Origin: Liquidambar formosana
Taxonomy: Eukaryota > Streptophyta > Magnoliopsida > Saxifragales > Altingiaceae
Length of the DNA: 64,000 nt
Direction: 5' to 3'
Assembly: GCA_039720395.1 (NCBI GenBank)
Contig: JBBPBK010000050.1
Location: forward strand, 62,001 to 126,000
The first letter of the stretch is position 1; the number at the start of each line of letters is the position of its first letter. Below, piece by piece: positions 59,081-64,000 of this stretch. The position numbers were made by a program, and so were the translations under genes. Under the pieces are notes generated by a model, which saw only the letters and a program-made list of their open reading frames with translations, ran no database searches and was not told where the DNA came from.

Positions 59081-59167
59081 GTTGACGCGTTTTTTCGCGA
59101 TTTTTCAGGTTTTTTCCTATTTTGACGATTCTACTCCCTCTAGGACTCGAATTTGTGACCCTTTCCC

Positions 59168-59177
59168 TATAAAAACA
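59168..59177 (+). promoter_or_regulatory. TATA box of the DUF7745-like gene
   Basis: TATAAAAACA after a pyrimidine-rich stretch, 55 bp before the ATG at 59223. Supports an own promoter for the antisense gene. Confidence 0.55.
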
Positions 59178-59222
59178 CATGAGGGAAGCCTTCTAACTCA
59201 CCTATTTTCATTGACAATAATT

Positions 59223-60508
59223 ATGGAAGCCTTGGATGGGTTCCTAAGAGGGTTTTTGGCAGTCATGCTTGCCAAAGACAAAACTGAGTTTAGGCGCTTC
59301 GGCTTGGAACCGTTGCTCTCTATAAGGCACATGAAGCTCGAGACGACTCTTCTCACTGCTGCTACATATTTTTGGGATCCTCAAATCCATGTCTTTCGAT
59401 TCAATTATGAAGAATTATGCCCAACTATGGAGGAATTCTGTGTTTTATTTGGAGTTTCACCCGCAGGGCCGTTCATCTTTCCTACACCTCGCTCGGATTA
59501 CCTCACTTCCTTCTCGAATTTTCTTGGCATTCCTCAAAGGACGCAACGATCTTCATCAAGGACCATATGGTGGACTTAATGAAGTTAGCAACCTCATTCT
59601 TGGCTCATGATAGCGAAGGTACTCTGACTTTCACCCCTCAAATTCAGCGTGCACTCGCTTTCTATTTAATTGGTCGCCTTCTCATCTCCACCGGCACTCT
59701 TCAAGCCCCTGTTCAAATATGTGAGCTGGTTGCCCCTCTTCTCAAGCGACATAACATCATTCCCTTGGTATTAGCTGAAACCTTCAATGGTTTAGATAAA
59801 ATTCACGGCAACCCCAAAGTGCCTTTAGAAGGTAGCCCCTTTTTACTGCAAATGTGGCTGCTCGAGCGCTTGAACTTTCTATCTCCCACCACTATCAATC
59901 CATACAAGCCTCAGCACTTCTGTCTGCGCCGAATTGAACTCCCAGGGCCATTCTCTTTAAGAGATTGGTTGGGTTATTTCCAAACGCTGTCATGGCGGAA
60001 CATCAAATGGTACGTCTTCACATGGGGGTGTAAAGAGCAGGTACTTTTTCGAACCTCGGGATGTGCTTTTGTCAAACTCATAGGACTGAGATCGACTTCC
60101 TTCTATTGGACTTCGAGAATTCTTCGCCAGATGGGCGCCATGCAAACCATACCGTCCTTAACAGGACCTTGTTGCTCTGTGGAACCTGTCGGTCCTACTA
60201 TAATCAAGTGGGCGAGGACTCGCTGGCCTACAGACCTGAAATTGACTCGGATTGCCAACACTGAAGCACCTTTCGAGATGAGTAGAGAATACAAGCAATG
60301 GTTGAAGGATGATTTGGGCGACAGGGAGACTTCTCGCCGAGAAAGAATTTATGACCTTATCAAGGACACAAGATTTGGACTTTGTAGAGAAGACATTCTT
60401 GAAGCAGTGGAGGCATCCCACGACCATGACTTGCGAAAGAAAAGAAGACTTGATAGAGAGAGACAGAAGACAAACAAAATGACTCTTAAGAAACTCAAGA
60501 GGACTTAA
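59223..60508 (+). pseudogene. DUF7745/PMD-like retrotransposon protein, antisense, one frameshift
   Basis: ATG at 59223 opens MEALDGFLRGFLAVMLAKD, with YFWDPQIHVFRFNYEELCP and MEEFCVLFGVSP, resembling the N-terminal half of the plant family DUF7745, a PMD-like protein common in gypsy elements. This frame stops at 59579. The continuation (KDATIFIKDHMVDLM) is in the next frame, so about one base is missing near 59535. The rest runs to 60508: LAFYLIGRLLIS, LVLAETFNGLD, LLQMWLLERLNF, a SLRDWLGYFQ stretch, TSRILRQMGAMQTIPSL, and a highly basic C-terminus (DLRKKRRLDRERQK). Around 60040-60085 the sequence is less typical and may hide a pair of compensating indels. It is a single exon, convergent with pol, with its own TATA box and palindromic module F upstream. 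Function unknown. Confidence 0.65.
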
Positions 60509-60690
60509 AGACTCAAAGAATAGAATTTTTATGGCATGTCGATAGTTCTTTTACTTAACATCAATAAATTGTTATGTCAAACAATTAATTTCAAATGAAT
60601 TGCCAATAATAATCTACTTTCGAGATTTTTCTGTGATTGTGCTGATTGGACCGCACCCAATGTAACTTTATGGGCTGCCTACGTATCCCC
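60509..60690. other. Spacer between convergent antisense gene and pol
   Basis: Should hold the 3' ends of the DUF7745-like transcript and of pol. No separate feature seen. Confidence 0.5.
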
Positions 60691-60789
60691 GTTTTCTTTT
60701 TTTCTTTTTTCTTTCTTTTTTCTCTTTTTTTCTTTTTTTTTCTTTTTTTCTTTTTTTTTTCTTCTCTTTTTTTTTTTTTTTTTTTTTTT
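60691..60789. repeat. Long polypyrimidine/polypurine tract
   Basis: About 100 bases of T with interspersed C on the plus strand, hence purine-only in element sense, between the integrase stop and the antisense gene. It may act as an internal polypurine tract or a transcription barrier, or be simple slippage. Confidence 0.85.
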
Positions 60790-60867
60790 GGGGAATCAGG
60801 TCCTACGTAGTTCTCATGCCTTAACTTTTGCCTAGGCCGCCTTTACAGGTTTTCAACCTGGCAGGCC

Positions 60868-63800
60868 TTATACATAATACTTCTTTAATTGATCCAAATT
60901 GGTGGGACGAGCGAACTCAATCCCATCCAAATCCATAAGTCGAACAGCCCCTGCTGGCAATATCTCCTTGATGACGTACGGTCCTCCCCAACTTGGTTTG
61001 AACTTTCCTCGTGGATCGAAAATTGGAGCTCGGATCTCTTTCAACACTAAATCCCCTTTCTTCAAGCCTCTGTCTTTGACATGTTTGTTGAACGCCCTTG
61101 CGACTCTTCTCTGGTACCCTTGCACATGGTAGAAAGCCCTCAATCGCCTTTCATCTAGCAATGCTAACTCATTATAATGACTTTTGATCCAGTCCACCTC
61201 TGCCAGCTGACTTTCCACAGCAACCCTTAACGAAGGAACTTCCAACTCCACTGGCAAAACAGCCTCCATCCCATACACTAGCGCGTACGGCGTAGCCCCT
61301 GTTGACGATCTGACTGACGTTCTGTACCCCCATAATGCCAATGGTAGTTTCTCATGCCAATCAGTGTACGTGTCAGTCGTTTTCTGTAATATCTTCTTGA
61401 TGTTTTTGTTGGCGGCTTCCACGGCGCCGTTTGTCTGCGGACGATACGGGGATGACAAGTGATGAACGATCTTGTACTTCTGCAAGAGTTCTTTGGTCTC
61501 CCTCTGGAAATGCTGACCGTTATCTGAAATGACCTCGTGCGGTACCCCATATCGGTAGATAATGTTGAGCTGTATGAACTGCGCCACCTTTTTAGCATTC
61601 AAAACTTTGAAGGAAGCTGCTTCCACCCATTTGGTAAAGTAATCGATGGCTACCAAAATGTATTCATGACCATTGGATGCCTTCAGCTTAATCTATCCGA
61701 TGATATCTATTCCCCATACTGCAAACGGCCACGGAGTTGACATGCTTGTTAAGGGCATGGAGGGCAAGTGTTGTCCGTTGGCGAAGAGCTGACACTTATG
61801 GCACTTCTTGAAGTGGGCATAGCAATCCCTTTCCATTGTAGACCAATAATACCCTAGTCTCATGATCTTCTTAGCCAACATGTATCCATTCATATGCGGA
61901 GCTCCCACTCCTTCATGGATTTCTTTGATGAGTTTTCTGGCTTCTTCCTCCGTGACACACAGCAAGTGAATTCCGTCGTAAGACCTCTGATACAGTTTTC
62001 CTCCGCATACCACATAATGGCTTGCCAATCTTCTCAGTGTTCGCCTATCCACGCAAGATGCTTCTTCCGGATATTCTCTTTCCTCAATGAGCCTTCTTAT
62101 GTCATAAAACCAAGGGTGGTCATCTGTTACCTCTCCTTCTCGAATGGAACAGCAATAAACAGGTTTCTCTCTGCATTCGATCACGAGTGGTTTCACGCTT
62201 CCTCCTTCTGGTATCTCCACCATTGAAGCTAGAGTCGCTAAGGCATCAGCAAACTGATTCTTGTTTCTCGACAGGTAATTGAACTCGATTTCCGCGAACT
62301 CTTTAGTTAGTGCTTCCAAATAGGCATGATAGGGCAACAGCTTCTCATCGCGAGTCTTCCACTCCCCTTTTATCTGACAGATGATCAATGCTGAATCTCC
62401 GAACACCTCTAGTTCTCTTATCCCCAACTCTAACGCAGCTTCCAATGCTAGGATGCAGGCCTCATACTCTGCTATGTTGTTGGTGGCTTCGAACCCCAAT
62501 TTGACGGCTAAAGGCGTGAAGGCTTCCTCGGGCGAGACTAGTAGCACCCCTATGCCATAACCTCTTCTATTTGCAGCTCCGTCGAAGTAGACTTTCCAAA
62601 CCTTCTTCTTGATTTCCAGGATATCTTCGTCGGGGAACTCATCATTGAATTGGGTTGATGACGCCACAGGGCAGCTTGCCAAATGGTCTGCAATGACACT
62701 TCCTTTAACGGACTTTTGCGCCAGGTACTTTATGTCGAATTCATTGAGAAGAAGCGACCAACGAGCGGTCCTGTATGATAGGACTGGTTTTTCTAGCAAA
62801 TACTTCAAAGGATCTAATCGACTTATCAACAGGACTTCGAAAGACATCATGTAATGACAGAGTTTCTGGGTAGCCCATACCAATGCTACGCAAGCCTTTT
62901 CTAGTGCATTGTACTTTACTTCATAATCTGTCATTTTCTTGCTCAAGTAGTAGATGGCATTTTCCTTTTTCGACCCTTCAAGGTATTGAGCTAACATGGC
63001 TCCCGTCGCGGTTTCAGTAACCGTTAAATATAACAGTAATGGTTCACCTTGCCGCGGGGGAACCAAGATTGGGGGGTTACTCAGATACCTTTTAATGGTC
63101 TCAAAAGCCTCTTGACAATCCTCATTCCATTCCTTGGAAGCGCCCTTTTTAAGTAGCTTGAAAATTGGCTCGCATACCATGGTTAGATTGGCGATAAAGC
63201 GACTTATGTATTGAACTCTCCCCAGAAAACCCCGGATCTGCTTTTCCGTTCTTGGTGGCTCCATCTCCGTGATAGCTTTTATCTTCCCCGGATCAACTTC
63301 AATTCCCCTCTAACTGATCATGAAACCCAACAGCTTCCCTGCGGTGACTCCGAAGGCACACTTCTGAGGATTCAGTCGGAGGTTGTACTTCTTTGCCCTT
63401 TCTAGGAACTTCTCCAATGCCGCGAAATGTCCTTCCCGGTCTACAGATTTGACTATCATGTCGTCCACATACACCTCTACTTCTTTATGGATCATATCAT
63501 GCAATAGGGTCGTAGTAGCTCTTTGGTAAGTAGCCCCGGCATTTCTCAAGCCAAAAGGCATTACCTTGTAGCAATACGTGCCCCACTGCGTGATAAAAGC
63601 CGTCTTTTCCATGTCTCGAGGCGCCATCTTTATCTGGTTGTAACCAGAGAACCCATCCATGAAGGAAAGAAGAGCATGGCCTGCCGTGCTGTCCACCAAC
63701 ACATCGATATGTGGTAGAGGGAAATCATCCTTTGGGCTCGCAGCATTAAGGTCGCGAAAGTCAACACACATTCGCACTTTCCCATCTTTTTTAGGCACAG

Positions 63801-64000
63801 GCACTATGTTAGACAGCCACTCAGGGTACTCCACAACTTGGAGAAACCCGGCATCTAATTGTTTAGTTACCTCTTCTTTTACTTTCAAAGCCCATTCTAG
63901 TTTTAATCTTCTTAATTTTTGCTTTATAGGCTTTTTAGTGGGATTAGTGGGGATGTAATGTTGCACAATATCTGGATCAATACCAGGCATATCCTCATAA
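60868..64000 (-). pseudogene. pol: pol of right Tat element: RT, dual RNase H, integrase; two nonsense codons
   Basis: One frame from the right edge to the stop at 60868. Reverse transcriptase: KDGKVRMCVDFRDLN and catalytic YVDDMIVKS near 63460. Connection and gypsy RNase H (LLLYLTVTETATGAMLAQ) follow, then a second, archaeal-type RNase H with WKVYFDGAANRRG, NNIAEYEACILALE, VFGDSALII and NQFADALATLAS (about 62600-62220). Integrase: zinc-binding HEGVGAPHMNG..CHKCQ, DDE residues in WGIDIIG, VISDNGQHF and NGAVEAANKN, ending FARPTNLDQLKKYYV. It copies element RNA into DNA and inserts it. TAG stops interrupt at 63310-63312 (after LLGFMIS) and 61693-61695 (inside the integrase core after GIDIIG), so this copy is not autonomous. 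Confidence 0.9.

Larger units (their letters stand above)
50853..64000 (-). mobile_element. Right Tat-lineage Ty3/gypsy retrotransposon, 3' part
   Basis: Minus-strand element: reverse transcriptase, RNase H, second (archaeal-type) RNase H and integrase at 64000-60868, then a long 3' region with two antisense genes and tandem repeats, a polypurine tract at about 53921-53933 and the 3' LTR at 50853-53920. Dual RNase H is a known mark of the Tat lineage. The 5' end lies beyond the window. At least 13 kb, with a 3.07-kb LTR. Confidence 0.88.

Overview
This is a transposon-dense stretch of plant nuclear genome, almost certainly from a eudicot. The evidence is AT-rich intergenic DNA with long A/T and (TA)n tracts, GT-AG (and one GC-AG) introns, Ty3/gypsy and Ty1/copia LTR retrotransposons, MULE, hAT, Helitron and LINE remains, and fragments of plant gene families (FAR1, NB-LRR, receptor-like kinase, plant mobile domain). 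I cannot name the species. Only one ordinary host gene looks intact: a small two-exon gene at 13158-13479 (minus strand) resembling a mitochondrial complex I accessory subunit.

Layout. 1-8513: 5' part of a Tat-lineage Ty3/gypsy element on the minus strand (gag and protease with three nonsense codons, leader, truncated 5' LTR). A 2.7-kb solo LTR of a related element sits inside that LTR, flanked by a perfect 5-bp duplication. 8514-11250: 3' end of another LTR element in plus orientation, carrying a gene-like region on the opposite strand. 11251-14800: a 218-bp tandem repeat and the small host gene. 15270-18640: eroded Ty1/copia element (minus). 19935-21680: minisatellite and LTR pieces. 22381-23599: a hAT element containing a MULE-type MITE. 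24036-29643: Helitrons, one region holding a kinase exon. 32877-39314: a MULE with ~320-bp terminal inverted repeats, a FAR1-type transposase gene (three exons, one nonsense codon) and an NB-LRR fragment. 39725-40490: LINE fragment and a partial copy of the host-gene locus. 40791-43727: LTR and gag of a third gypsy element (plus), broken by an LTR of a fourth family (43728-46072). 47240-50251: solo LTR of the Tat family. 50853-64000: 3' LTR and internal region of a second Tat-lineage element (minus).

The most striking part is 53921-60868, between pol and the 3' LTR of the right-hand Tat element. Two genes lie there antisense to pol. One is a complete, uninterrupted seven-exon plant-mobile-domain (PMD) gene of 568 codons whose introns are all phase 0 with GT-AG borders. 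The other is a DUF7745/PMD-like ORF with one frameshift. Each is preceded by a copy of an exactly 80-bp imperfect palindrome, and the same 80-bp module sits 165-200 bp upstream of the TATA box in all four Tat-family LTRs of the window. The element's own promoter and its antisense passengers therefore appear to share one cis-regulatory module. Antisense placement would also explain how an intron-containing gene survives reverse transcription. Two other LTR families in the window carry different palindromic words in the same pre-TATA position.

No tRNA, rRNA, CRISPR or bacterial features were seen. Exon borders, LTR ends and repeat limits were read by eye.
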